Below are positions 17,182 through 25,379 of a stretch of 33,083 nucleotides of DNA, piece by piece. The notes under the pieces are model-generated. The model was not told where the DNA came from, did not search any database, and saw only the letters and a list, made by a program, of their open reading frames with translations. The DNA is from Longimycelium tulufanense (GTDB lineage Bacteria > Actinomycetota > Actinomycetes > Mycobacteriales > Pseudonocardiaceae), in NCBI RefSeq assembly GCF_014645795.1, contig NZ_BMMK01000048.1, forward strand, positions 1 to 33,083. Reading direction: 5' to 3'. Both the position numbers and the translations under genes were made by a program. Every line of letters begins with the position of its first letter. The stretch's first letter is position 1.

Positions 17182-18087
17182 TCATTTCCTTCCCGCTGGA
17201 GTCAACTGTCGAGCACTCTTGTCCCACAGCCCGAGCACGATTCCGGACCCCACCACCAGTGCCCCCAGCACGTGGCCCCAGGTGGGCGTGCCGGTACCGA
17301 TCAGGGCAGTGATACCCACCGCGCTGAACGGCACCAACCCGGTGAACAGTCCGAACCGTTCGGGGCCGAGCAGGCCGAGACTGCCGAACCAACACACGTA
17401 GGCGAGCGCCGTCGCCCCCCAGGCGAGCCAGGCCAGCGCGAGCCACTCTTCGGTTGTGGGCATCCGCATCTCCCCGGTCACCACTGTGCCAAGGGCGCAG
17501 AGCACCACGGCGGCGGCACAGGCGTAAGTGGAAACCCGCATCGCTCCGATACGACGCACCAGTTGCACCGACAGCAAGGCGAAAGCGGTCTCTCCCGCCA
17601 GCGCACCGATCGAGAGCAGGACACCGGACAACGAGCCGCCCCCAATCCCTTGTGCCAACACCACACCCGCGGTGACGACCACGGCGGCGAACACGATCCG
17701 GACGGACGGGACCCGACGAGCGAGTAGGGGACCCACCACCGCCAGCACGATTGGGGCTCCGCCCACGATCACCCCGACCAGCGCCGGATCGGCACGCCGC
17801 TCCGCCGCCAAGGCGAACAGGTTGAACCCCACCATTCCCGTGAGCGACATCGCCAGCAGGCGTCCGTAGTCGCGCAGTGTCAGCCGCCTGTTCGACGAAC
17901 TGTCCGACCCGGCCGCCACATCAAGTTTGGGGATCATCCGCAGGACAATCGCCAACACCAACATCGCGCCGCCATAACGCAGACCCTGTCCCAAGTAGAA
18001 CGGATAGTCCCGGAGCGCGGCCAGAACCGCGACCGAGCTTCCCACCAGGATCTGAGCGACAGCGGCCAGCACACTTCCGCGGAGCAT
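17182..18087 (-). CDS. EamA/DMT-superfamily transporter (metabolite exporter)
   Basis: A 301-residue protein, the usual DMT length, with about ten hydrophobic helices in two EamA repeats. The first repeat covers roughly residues 5-140 (LRGSVLAAVAQILVGSSVAVLAAL, GLRYGGAMLVLAIVL, LLAMSLTGMVGFNLFALAAER). The second begins GVLLSIGALAGETAFALLSVQL and ends GHVLGALVVGSGIVLGLW. Members export amino acids, metabolites and drugs by an antiport or uniport mechanism at the cytoplasmic membrane. The frame runs up to a TTG at 18213, but third-base GC drops upstream of the ATG at 18087 and the first helix starts immediately after it, so I use that ATG even though it has no clear ribosome site. It is the first gene of a two-gene unit with the TrpB2 enzyme, divergent from the sugar-modification operon, and the natural candidate to export its product. 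Confidence 0.83.
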   Translation of the reverse strand: MLRGSVLAAVAQILVGSSVAVLAALRDYPFYLGQGLRYGGAMLVLAIVLRMIPKLDVAAGSDSSSNRRLTLRDYGRLLAMSLTGMVGFNLFALAAERRADPALVGVIVGGAPIVLAVVGPLLARRVPSVRIVFAAVVVTAGVVLAQGIGGGSLSGVLLSIGALAGETAFALLSVQLVRRIGAMRVSTYACAAAVVLCALGTVVTGEMRMPTTEEWLALAWLAWGATALAYVCWFGSLGLLGPERFGLFTGLVPFSAVGITALIGTGTPTWGHVLGALVVGSGIVLGLWDKSARQLTPAGRK

Positions 18088-18654
18088 GACCGGAAAGCTA
18101 AGACTGGCGAAGAAGCGACGTCGAGGACCACTTCGCCGCACAGCTCTTGGGCCACCTTGGTCGTGTGCTGCTCCCCATGGATGACGCCCCCTCGGTCTCG
18201 GCTCCCCCATCAAAGCTGGCCCTGCCGTGTGTCATCCAGACCAGATCCGATGTCTGCGAGCAGACCACCCGCTCCAACAGCGGCCCCGCCCCACCCGATG
18301 AGCCACTTGGCGGGCGGCGGCGCGGCTGCCGGTCGGTTCGCGCCGCCGGACCTGGTTGTCGGACCGAGTGGCGCACCGGCCAGACTTCCGGGACTCGCCC
18401 TACCGGTCGCGGTTCTCGTTGCCACCCGCGATTTTACGCCGTTACTCCTGAGGGGTGGCTCCGCTTGTCGCCGCACACAGCGGCCTTATCTGGTCCGGGT
18501 TGACGCGCTTCGCCTGGTCTGGCGACCGGTACGCGCACGGCAGATGCTGGTTCCACCTCCGGTGCTTTGCAGACCGTCGCGTGGTCCTGGGGGCGCTGCT
18601 CACCGTCGGGAGCGGCCGCCACGCGACCTCAGTAGCACGCGCGCAGGAGCCAAC
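18088..18654. other. Divergent intergenic region (567 bp) between the EamA-TrpB2 unit and the eight-gene operon
   Basis: No convincing coding sequence: the open frames crossing it lack codon bias and ribosome sites. It must hold the promoters for both divergent units. A TTGACG at about 18500 could be a -35 element, but no good -10 follows at the right distance. I see no long inverted repeat, and no Zur- or Fur-like box. Confidence 0.55.
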
Positions 18655-19950
18655 GTGACTTATCACGAACCAGCTCGGCCAACACACGACCGTCCTCGCA
18701 GTATCGGCGTCATTGGCATCGGTTACACCGGTCTTCCGCTCGCCGTGGCCTTCGCGGCGGCCGGCGTACCGGTGACCTGCTACGACATAGACGAGGCCAA
18801 GGTCGACGCCGTCAAACGCAGACGGTCCTACCTTCCGGACGTCACCGACGACGAGCTGATTTCACTGGGAGGTCGGCTCACGGCGACCAACGATCCCGAC
18901 CCGCTATCCACCGTGGACAGTGTGGTCATCTGCGTACCCACTCCGCTGACCCGGGCTGGTGAGCCCGATCTCCACTTCGTCAACGCGAGCCTCGACCTGC
19001 TGGGCGAACGCCTGCGGCCGGGGATGCTCGTCGTACTCCAGTCCACCGCCCCGCCCGGCACGACCACTGCTGCCGCCGACCGTCTCGCCGAGTGCAGCGG
19101 CCTGCGTCCCGGCAAGGACTTCAACCTGGCCTACTCACCGGAACGAATCGACCCGGCGAACAAGCACGGCTGGCGGTTGGCGAACACTCCGAAGCTGGTT
19201 GGTGGCCTGACCCGAGAGTGCACGACGCGTGCCCGTCGACTCCTCGAGCTGGTCTGCACGAAGGTGGTTCCGGTCTCGAGCCCGGAGGTTGCCGAGACCG
19301 CCAAGGTTTTCGAGAACACCTTCCGCCTGGTCAACATCGCGCTCACCTACGAGCTGGCCGACCTGTGCCGCGGGCTACGGATCCCGGTCCGGGAGGTGAT
19401 CGCTGCGGCGTCGACCAAGCCGTTCGGCTTCCTGCCGCACTGGCCCGGTCCGGGTGTCGGTGGCGAGTGCATCGCGGTCGATCCGTTGTTCCTGCAGGCC
19501 GTCGCCCCTCGAGCCGCCGCACGGCTGCCTCTGCTCGAAGCCGCCTACCTGCATGTCCTGCGTCGGCCGATCCAGGTGGTGGACCGGTTGGAGGCGCTGC
19601 TCAGGGATGCCGGCAGCGACCTGTCCGGCAGCCGGGTGCTGGTGGTCGGCGTCGCCTACAAGCCGGGCGTTCCCGACACCCGCAACTCGCCGGCCCTGGG
19701 AGTCATCCGCGAGCTGCGTCGACGCCAGGCAAAGCCGACCTACACCGATCCGATCGTCGGAGATCTTGTTGTCGACGGTGAGGCGGTCCCCAGGGTCGAA
19801 TGGGAACGCGATGCCGTCGCGGCACACGACTGTCTCGTGTTGATCACTCCGCACGAGGAGATCATGAAACGGCCGCTGTGGTACGCGGCACCGCTGCTGT
19901 TGGACACCTGGCAGCTGGTGCACAGCGGTGACGGGGTGGCGCACCTATGA
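18655..19950 (+). CDS. Nucleotide-sugar 6-dehydrogenase (WbpA/WecC type)
   Basis: A 431-residue member of the UDP-glucose/GDP-mannose dehydrogenase family. It oxidises the C6 hydroxyl of a nucleotide sugar to a carboxylate in two NAD-dependent steps. The Rossmann motif is IGVIGIGYTGLPLAVAFAAAG (about 17-37), followed by VVICVPTPL, QSTAPPGTT, AYSPERIDPANK, KVFENTFRLVNIALTYELADLC and STKPFGFLPHWPGPG. The catalytic cysteine is Cys272. The PFGFxPxxPGPGxGG arrangement and length match UDP-HexNAc dehydrogenases such as WbpA and WecC rather than UDP-glucose Ugd. One oddity: the usual GGHCIPVDP is GGECIAVDP, so the His before the nucleophile is Glu. The GTG start at 18655 has AGGAG 7 nt upstream; an open frame running farther upstream is non-coding. 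It is the first gene of the operon and overlaps the next by ATGA. Confidence 0.9.
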   Translation: MTYHEPARPTHDRPRSIGVIGIGYTGLPLAVAFAAAGVPVTCYDIDEAKVDAVKRRRSYLPDVTDDELISLGGRLTATNDPDPLSTVDSVVICVPTPLTRAGEPDLHFVNASLDLLGERLRPGMLVVLQSTAPPGTTTAAADRLAECSGLRPGKDFNLAYSPERIDPANKHGWRLANTPKLVGGLTRECTTRARRLLELVCTKVVPVSSPEVAETAKVFENTFRLVNIALTYELADLCRGLRIPVREVIAAASTKPFGFLPHWPGPGVGGECIAVDPLFLQAVAPRAAARLPLLEAAYLHVLRRPIQVVDRLEALLRDAGSDLSGSRVLVVGVAYKPGVPDTRNSPALGVIRELRRRQAKPTYTDPIVGDLVVDGEAVPRVEWERDAVAAHDCLVLITPHEEIMKRPLWYAAPLLLDTWQLVHSGDGVAHL

Positions 19951-20957
19951 CCCACGCCCAACTGCTACGACCTGTCATCGTCGGCTATGGCAGGGCAGGT
20001 CGGGACCTGCACCACCGGAGCCTGCGAACCCTTGCCGAGCGTGGCACGTTGCGGACCGGTGAAGTCATCGTCGTCGATCCCCGGCATCCGGCTGACCTCC
20101 TGCCGGGGACGACCTGGTTCCCCACCCCTGGCGGGGCGTTCGACCATCTCACGGACCCCACCCTCGGGGTCTTCCACATCACCGCACCGGCCGGTACGCA
20201 CATTCCACTGGCCACCCAACTGCTCGATCTGGGTGCACGATGCCTCGTCCTGGAGAAGCCCATTGCGGGCAGCCACAGCGAGGCTCGCCAGCTCGCGGCG
20301 CAGGCCGCTCGACGGGGTGCACAGCTTATCCCGGTCAGCGTCTGGCCGGCGAGTCAGATCACCCGGCAGGTCACGGAATTGCTCACGGCAGGCCGGATCG
20401 GCACGCCGCAGATGCTGTACATGGAGCAGAGCAAGCCGCGGTTCCGACGCACTATCACCGACCGCGGTCACCGAAACGCTCTCGAGATCGAGTTACCACA
20501 TCAGGTCGTACTCGCGCTGTATCTCGGCGGTGAGGTCACCGAGATCACCGAGGTGCGGACCTGGTCGATGCCGCTTCCCACGAAAACTCTGGCAGCCATG
20601 GGCGGGGTACGACTCGTGTTACGGCACCGCAGCGGTGCAACCAGCACTCTGGTCAGCGACCTGACCTCGTCGATCCGCATCCGGCGCCTGCGTATCACCG
20701 GGACCTCCGGCGAGCTGCGAGCCGACTTTCCGATCAGTTCGGAGGACGACTTCGGGCAACTGCGGGTGACCGGGGAACCAGGGCGCCGAGTGGTGCAGGA
20801 CGCGCCGCTTACCCGCTTTCTCGAGCTGGTCTACGCACACCTTGACGGCACGCTGGAGCGGCCACCACCGTGCGGGCTCGACATTCACCTGCGCGCGGTC
20901 GAACTGGTGGAAGCCGCCACGCTGGCCGTCCACGGCAAGGAGGACCTAACGTGCTGA
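19947..20957 (+). CDS. Gfo/Idh/MocA-family oxidoreductase 1 (WbpB/WlbA-like position)
   Basis: A 336-residue NAD(P)-dependent sugar oxidoreductase. The N-terminal Rossmann domain begins RPVIVGYGRAGRDLHHRSL, and the family motif CLVLEKPIAGS (EKP near residue 100) binds the nicotinamide side. The C-terminal alpha/beta domain carries RNALEIELPHQVVLALYLGGE where relatives have an Asp/His pair for catalysis; His is kept. By analogy with WbpB/WlbA, which follow a UDP-HexNAc dehydrogenase and oxidise C3 to a ketone for a following aminotransferase, it may make the keto sugar used by the next gene; this is inference from order. The gene has two rare TTA leucine codons (20493 and 20619), a possible bldA-type translational control. 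It overlaps both neighbours by a few bases. Confidence 0.87.
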   Translation: MTHAQLLRPVIVGYGRAGRDLHHRSLRTLAERGTLRTGEVIVVDPRHPADLLPGTTWFPTPGGAFDHLTDPTLGVFHITAPAGTHIPLATQLLDLGARCLVLEKPIAGSHSEARQLAAQAARRGAQLIPVSVWPASQITRQVTELLTAGRIGTPQMLYMEQSKPRFRRTITDRGHRNALEIELPHQVVLALYLGGEVTEITEVRTWSMPLPTKTLAAMGGVRLVLRHRSGATSTLVSDLTSSIRIRRLRITGTSGELRADFPISSEDDFGQLRVTGEPGRRVVQDAPLTRFLELVYAHLDGTLERPPPCGLDIHLRAVELVEAATLAVHGKEDLTC

Positions 20958-22093
20958 CCGACACCACTGTGCCCTTCTTCTCGGGTGCGGCATCCGTTCG
21001 TCGTGACTGGTCCCGTATTTCCCACCGTGTTCGGAAGATTGTCCGGCGCGGCCGGTTCACCTCCCATGAGATGGTGCATCAGCTCGAGAAGGCGATCAAG
21101 GAATACACCGGGGCACAACACGCGATCGCGTGCAACAGTGGGACCGACGCGCTGATCCTCGCGCTCCGGGCTGCCGGGGTCGGCCCCGGCGACGAGGTGA
21201 TTCTGCCGACGTACACGTTCTTCGCCAGTGTCTCCTCGGTGATCCATGTCGGAGCTGATCCGGTGCTGGTCGACATCGTGCCCGGCTCCTACGCGATCGA
21301 TCCGGACCGGGCCGCCGCCGCCGTCACGTCGCGCACGAAAGCAATCATGCCCGTACACCTGTTCAACCAGACGGCTGACCTGGCCACGCTCTGCGACCTT
21401 GCCGAGGAACTCGGGCTACAGGTGATCGAGGACAGCGCGGAGGCCATCGGTATGCGGGTCGCGGGAAGGCACGCGGGGCGGTGGGGAACGGCCGGCGTGT
21501 TGTCCTTCTTCCCCACCAAGACACTGGGCGCGCTCGGCGACGCGGGCATGGTCCTGACCGACAACGAGGACATCGCCGGCCGGGTACGACGCGCCCGCTG
21601 TCACGGCGAAGCCACCGAGCTCAGGCACACCTACCTCGAGCTCGGCTGGAACAGTCGGTGCGACGAGCTGCAGGCGGCAGTTCTGTTGACCCGTCTGGAG
21701 AGGCTTGACCAGGACATCCTGCGCCGCGCACAGCTGGCGCAACGATACAGCGAACGCCTCGCTCGGCTGCCTCAGGTCACCATCCCGTGGCAAGCCCCGG
21801 CCAAACACCAGAGCAACCTCGTCTGGTACGTGTACCTGTTGGAAACCGAACGGCGCGACGAACTGGTCGACTTCCTCGCGGATCACGACGTCGGAACCGA
21901 GGTCTACTACCCGCGTCCGCTTTCCCATCAGCCGTGCCTGCGGCACCTTCCAGGCGCTCGTCACCCGGTGCCCGTCGCCAGGGCGGCAAGCCGCCGTGCG
22001 GTGGGCCTGCCGCTCTACCCCGACCTCACCGATGAGCAGGTGGACCTCGTCTGCGAGCTGATCGAGAAGTTCCATGGAGGACGCGATGAGTGA
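20951..22093 (+). CDS. DegT/DnrJ/EryC1/StrS-family aminotransferase 1
   Basis: The 380-residue PLP enzyme transfers an amino group, usually from glutamate, to a keto sugar or keto-cyclitol. Landmarks are HAIACNSGTDALILALRAAG (PLP phosphate side), DEVILPTYTFFASVSSVIHVGADPVLVDI, VIEDSAEAIG (Asp that holds the pyridine nitrogen) and SFFPTKTLGALGDAGM with Lys190 as the Schiff-base lysine. GWNSRCDELQAAVLLTRLERLD and TEVYYPRPLSHQPCL near the end are substrate-side loops typical of sugar aminotransferases such as WbpE. The GTG start at 20951 has AAGGAGG at 8-nt spacing and overlaps the previous stop. It is probably the amination step after the two oxidations by the preceding genes. A second aminotransferase follows directly, with an 8-bp overlap. 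Confidence 0.92.
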   Translation: MLTDTTVPFFSGAASVRRDWSRISHRVRKIVRRGRFTSHEMVHQLEKAIKEYTGAQHAIACNSGTDALILALRAAGVGPGDEVILPTYTFFASVSSVIHVGADPVLVDIVPGSYAIDPDRAAAAVTSRTKAIMPVHLFNQTADLATLCDLAEELGLQVIEDSAEAIGMRVAGRHAGRWGTAGVLSFFPTKTLGALGDAGMVLTDNEDIAGRVRRARCHGEATELRHTYLELGWNSRCDELQAAVLLTRLERLDQDILRRAQLAQRYSERLARLPQVTIPWQAPAKHQSNLVWYVYLLETERRDELVDFLADHDVGTEVYYPRPLSHQPCLRHLPGARHPVPVARAASRRAVGLPLYPDLTDEQVDLVCELIEKFHGGRDE

Positions 22094-23210
22094 GGCACTG
22101 CATTACCACGGGTGGACGCGTCGGTACGCACACCAGGTGGACGAGATCCTCGACGTGCTTCGCGATATCAGCGACTCGGACGAGTTCATCCTGAAGTCCC
22201 GAGTGACAGCGCTGGAATCCGCAATTGCGCAACGTACCGGTGCCACACACGCCATCGCCTGCGCAAGCGGCACCGGTGCCCTGACGCTGGTGCTGTCCGC
22301 GCTGTCCATCGGGCCGGGAGACGAGGTCATCACACCGGCCTTCTCGTTCATCTCCTCCGCCAGTACCATCGCGTTGACCGGGGCCAAGCCGGTGTTCGTC
22401 GACGTCGAACCGGAAACCGCCACGCTCGACCCGGCCGGGGTCGAGCCGGCCATCACCGACGCGACCCGTGCTGTCCTACCCGCTCATCTCTTCTCCTGCA
22501 CCGCACCCATGTCCGTGCTCCGAGCCATCGCCGACCGGCACGGGCTGAGCTTGATCGAGGACAGTGCGGTGAGTCTGGGCGCAGAGGTGGATGGCAGACC
22601 GGCCGGACGGCATGGCGATGCGGGGGTCTATTCGTTCTTCCCCGGCAAGCCGCTCGGCGGCATTGGCGATGGCGGGATGGTGATCACGGACCACGAGACG
22701 CTGGCCACGGCATGTCGCCAGCTACGCAACCACGGCATGGATCTCAAGGTGCGCTTCCTGCACCACAAGGTCGGATTCAACTGCAGAATGGACGAACTCG
22801 TCGCCGGATATCTCCTGCGCCAGCTGCCGACTCTCGACAACGTGCTGGAGGAACGGCGGACACTCGCCCAGCACTATGAGGAACGCCTGCGACCACTCGC
22901 ACCGGATCTACTTCCACCACCTCCAGATTTCACCGGCAGGGCTGTGTACACCTACGTCGTTCGGGCCAAAGAGCGTGCACGGCTGCGCGACCATCTCGGG
23001 AAGGTGGGGATCACAACCGAGGTCTATTACCCCCACCCGTTGCATCTACAACGTGTCTTCAGGGATCTCGGTTACCAGCGGGGTGACTTCCCTGTCGCGG
23101 AGCAATTGGCTGAGGAGAGCCTGGCGCTGCCCCTCTATCAAGGGCTACCGCTGGCGGATGTCGAGCGGGTTACCGACGCGGTCACCGAGTTCTACGGCAG
23201 GCGACCATGA
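22086..23210 (+). CDS. DegT/DnrJ/EryC1/StrS-family aminotransferase 2
   Basis: A 374-residue paralogue-type neighbour of the preceding enzyme, with a clearly different sequence. It carries HAIACASGTGALTLVLSALSIGPGDEVITPAFSFISSAST, LIEDSAVSLGAEVDG and SFFPGKPLGGIGDGGM with Lys188 as the PLP lysine, then GFNCRMDELVAGYLLRQLPTLD and TTEVYYPHPLHLQRVF. All residues needed for catalysis seem present, so both copies are likely active, on different positions or different intermediates. I choose ATG at 22086 rather than 22074 because the bases between them form a GGAGG ribosome site 5 nt before the later ATG. An asymmetric pair such as this could install two amino groups on one carbohydrate scaffold (inference). 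It is coupled to the next gene by an ATGA overlap. Confidence 0.92.
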   Translation: MSEALHYHGWTRRYAHQVDEILDVLRDISDSDEFILKSRVTALESAIAQRTGATHAIACASGTGALTLVLSALSIGPGDEVITPAFSFISSASTIALTGAKPVFVDVEPETATLDPAGVEPAITDATRAVLPAHLFSCTAPMSVLRAIADRHGLSLIEDSAVSLGAEVDGRPAGRHGDAGVYSFFPGKPLGGIGDGGMVITDHETLATACRQLRNHGMDLKVRFLHHKVGFNCRMDELVAGYLLRQLPTLDNVLEERRTLAQHYEERLRPLAPDLLPPPPDFTGRAVYTYVVRAKERARLRDHLGKVGITTEVYYPHPLHLQRVFRDLGYQRGDFPVAEQLAEESLALPLYQGLPLADVERVTDAVTEFYGRRP

Positions 23211-24058
23211 TCAACCTTGCTGGGCGTGTCTGCGGCATTGGTGACGAGGCCGCTCCCGGGTCACGCGACCAGATCCGGATCCATCAACAAGCGGGCCTGA
23301 CGGGGGTCGAGTTACGCACGGTGGAGGGCAGAGGAATACACGACCTCACCACCGAGGAAGTGGGATCGTTGGCGGACTCCCTCGCCGAAGCGCGCATGGT
23401 GGTCCCCGTGGTGGACACCCCGCTCGGGAGTTGGGCCGTCTCGGTGGGTACCGACCTCGACGCCGAGATCGATGTGTTGCGGAGAGCCGCCCGTCACGCT
23501 TCGATGCTGGGTTGCCGAAGACTGCGGGTGATGTCCTACCCGAACGACGGTAGAGCTGAGCCGGAGTGGCGCGCCGAGTCCCTGCGCCGGATGAGGGTGC
23601 TCGCCTCGATCGCAGAAGACCTGGACGTCCTCTTACTTCACGAGAACTGTCATGGTTGGGGTAGTCAGAGCCACGATCACACGCTGGCAATGTTGTCCTA
23701 TGTAGACAGTAAGCGCCTACGGCTCGTGTTCGACATGGGCAACGGCATTGCCTATGGCTACGAACCCGTGTCCTTCCTGAGGGAGGTGCTTGCCTGGGTG
23801 GACCACGTGCACGTCAAGGACGCACGGAAGGACCCTGGCGACGGAGCCGTCTTCGTCATGCCTGGACAGGGCGAGGCAGACGTCGCTGGCTGCGTACGGT
23901 TGCTGGAACAGTCCGGCTATCGTGGTTGGTACAGTGTCGAGCCACACATCGCGCTGATCCCGCATCTCGGCGTTTCCGCAGATCCAGCTCGGTGCCAGGC
24001 CGTTCATCGTCGCTATGTCCAGGAGTTCCTCGACCTCGTGCGAGGGCTCGATGGGTGA
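23207..24058 (+). CDS. TIM-barrel sugar phosphate isomerase/epimerase family protein (xylose-isomerase-like, AP-endonuclease-2 fold)
   Basis: A 283-residue barrel with the metal ligands expected of the family: Glu146 in LLHENCHGW, Asp176 in LVFDMGNG, His202 in HVHVKDA and Glu245 in YSVEPHI. Such enzymes (IolE, hydroxypyruvate isomerase, tagatose 3-epimerase relatives) isomerise, epimerise or dehydrate keto sugars, using a divalent metal. No phosphate-specific signature is evident, so the substrate need not be phosphorylated. It fits between transamination and hydrolysis or reduction steps, perhaps rearranging a free keto-amino sugar acid; this is inference. Two TTA leucine codons occur (23312 and 23633). 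The ATG start overlaps the upstream stop, and its own stop overlaps the next start by 8 bp. Confidence 0.86.
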   Translation: MINLAGRVCGIGDEAAPGSRDQIRIHQQAGLTGVELRTVEGRGIHDLTTEEVGSLADSLAEARMVVPVVDTPLGSWAVSVGTDLDAEIDVLRRAARHASMLGCRRLRVMSYPNDGRAEPEWRAESLRRMRVLASIAEDLDVLLLHENCHGWGSQSHDHTLAMLSYVDSKRLRLVFDMGNGIAYGYEPVSFLREVLAWVDHVHVKDARKDPGDGAVFVMPGQGEADVAGCVRLLEQSGYRGWYSVEPHIALIPHLGVSADPARCQAVHRRYVQEFLDLVRGLDG

Positions 24059-25379
24059 CGTCCAGCTCAGCGGAAAGGACCTGGCCTGGCTCAGCGAGCT
24101 TATGTCGGTACCCAGCGTCTCTCCCCTGGAAGGCGGAGATCCCCGCGAGGTCGTCGGCGCCCAGCAGTGCTTCCTCACGGGCGCCGTGGAACGCGGACTG
24201 CGCAAGCACCGGTGGGACAGTCCGCCGGCCACGGATCTGGAACTACCCGGTGTCCCCGCCCAGGTGCGAGCGGCGGCCGCTGTTGATCCCAAGAGGTTCC
24301 TCGCAACTCAGCCGTCGGTGGTGGTCGGTATCGGGCGGCGACAGCCCCCACATCGCCGGCTCGTCATCAACTTCCACATCGACACCGTGAGCCCGCACAT
24401 ACCGCCCAAGACCGTCGGTCGGACCCTGTACGGCAGGGGCGCGGTGGATGACAAGGGACCCGGCGTTGCCGCGGTGGTCGGTGTAGCGGCGGCCTTCTCC
24501 TCCGATCCACTACTCGCAGACGATCTCGAGGTACAGGTCGCCAGTGTCCCTGGTGAGGAGGGCGGGGCAATGGGCGTTTACGGCACGCGCTGGCTGGTTC
24601 GGAGCGGGTGCGTCGGCCGGCTCATGCTGTTCGCCGAGCCCACCGGATGCCGGTCGCTCGACGCCTGTAGCGCCGCAATGACCCCGATGTTGGTCGTACA
24701 GGGCATGGACAGCACCGACGATCGTCCCGAACAGGGCCACAACGCAACACTCGCGTTGGGGTTCCTGGCCACCCGGTTGATGGAGGACCTCAGCCCACTC
24801 GCCCAACACCACGGTGCGAAGCTCTGCCTCTCCGGCGTGCATACCGGGCGGTTCCACAACCGGGTTTACGGCACGGGCGAGCTGAAGTTGAACATCGCCT
24901 ACTACGACCAGGACGCCGCGAGCAAGCTTGCCGAAGCAGTGCACCAGGTCGTTGCCGGAGTGGGGAAGGAGTTCGTCCACCGCTTCGGGAACCATCCCGT
25001 GGCACGGCGTCTCGCGACCGACTGGGCCGACGTGGTGCGGCTGGAATGGCTCAAACGCGATCTTCCGCCGCTGTCCAACCGTGATCACGAAATGGAGTCA
25101 CTGCTCTATGCCGTGGGCCTTCCACGACACGACGGCACCGCGGATGGTTCGGCGTTCACCTGTGACGCGATATGGGCCTCCGGGCCTGGACGTTACGTGA
25201 TCGTCTGCGGGCCGGGCCAACTCGACAGCAACGGCGCACACACGCCACGGGAACACGTCCCGCTCGACGATCTCGACGAATATGCCACCCGCATACGGGA
25301 CCTGGTTCTGGGGTTTGCGGACCATGTAAGGGGAGCCAACTCGAATGACAACTCGGATCAACTCCAAGACACTACGTAA
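24051..25379 (+). CDS. M20-family metallohydrolase (ArgE/DapE/acetylornithine deacetylase-like)
   Basis: A 442-residue di-zinc hydrolase. Metal ligands appear in order: VINFHIDTVSPH (His109, Asp111), YGRGAVDDKGPG (Asp133 or 134), VPGEEGGAMG (catalytic Glu169 and ligand Glu170), LMLFAEPTGC (Asp-equivalent region) and the final His in NGAHTPREHVPLDD near residue 400. M20 enzymes remove acyl groups from amino acids or cleave dipeptide-like amides. In this operon, deacylation of an N-acetylated amino-sugar acid or hydrolysis of an amide intermediate would fit (inference). Residues 45-95 form an insertion between the first helix and the HxD motif and look lineage-specific. The ATG at 24051 follows GAGGG; an in-frame start 36 bp upstream lies inside the isomerase gene and is less likely. 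It overlaps the next gene by 35 bp. Confidence 0.88.
   Translation: MGDVQLSGKDLAWLSELMSVPSVSPLEGGDPREVVGAQQCFLTGAVERGLRKHRWDSPPATDLELPGVPAQVRAAAAVDPKRFLATQPSVVVGIGRRQPPHRRLVINFHIDTVSPHIPPKTVGRTLYGRGAVDDKGPGVAAVVGVAAAFSSDPLLADDLEVQVASVPGEEGGAMGVYGTRWLVRSGCVGRLMLFAEPTGCRSLDACSAAMTPMLVVQGMDSTDDRPEQGHNATLALGFLATRLMEDLSPLAQHHGAKLCLSGVHTGRFHNRVYGTGELKLNIAYYDQDAASKLAEAVHQVVAGVGKEFVHRFGNHPVARRLATDWADVVRLEWLKRDLPPLSNRDHEMESLLYAVGLPRHDGTADGSAFTCDAIWASGPGRYVIVCGPGQLDSNGAHTPREHVPLDDLDEYATRIRDLVLGFADHVRGANSNDNSDQLQDTT

Noticed and set aside
18157-18654. N-terminal extension of the sugar dehydrogenase frame
   Set aside because: The family starts just before the Rossmann motif, and a good ribosome site precedes GTG 18655; the upstream part lacks coding character.
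18088-18654. Possible Zur or Fur box, considered because metallophore-type pathways can pair small-molecule enzymes with an EamA exporter
   Set aside because: No AT-rich TGAAAATG-like palindrome was found; metallophore identity is not supported by regulation.
18455-18658. A 67-codon frame just before the dehydrogenase
   Set aside because: Trp/Arg/His-rich, no ribosome site, and it overlaps the dehydrogenase start; most likely non-coding leader.
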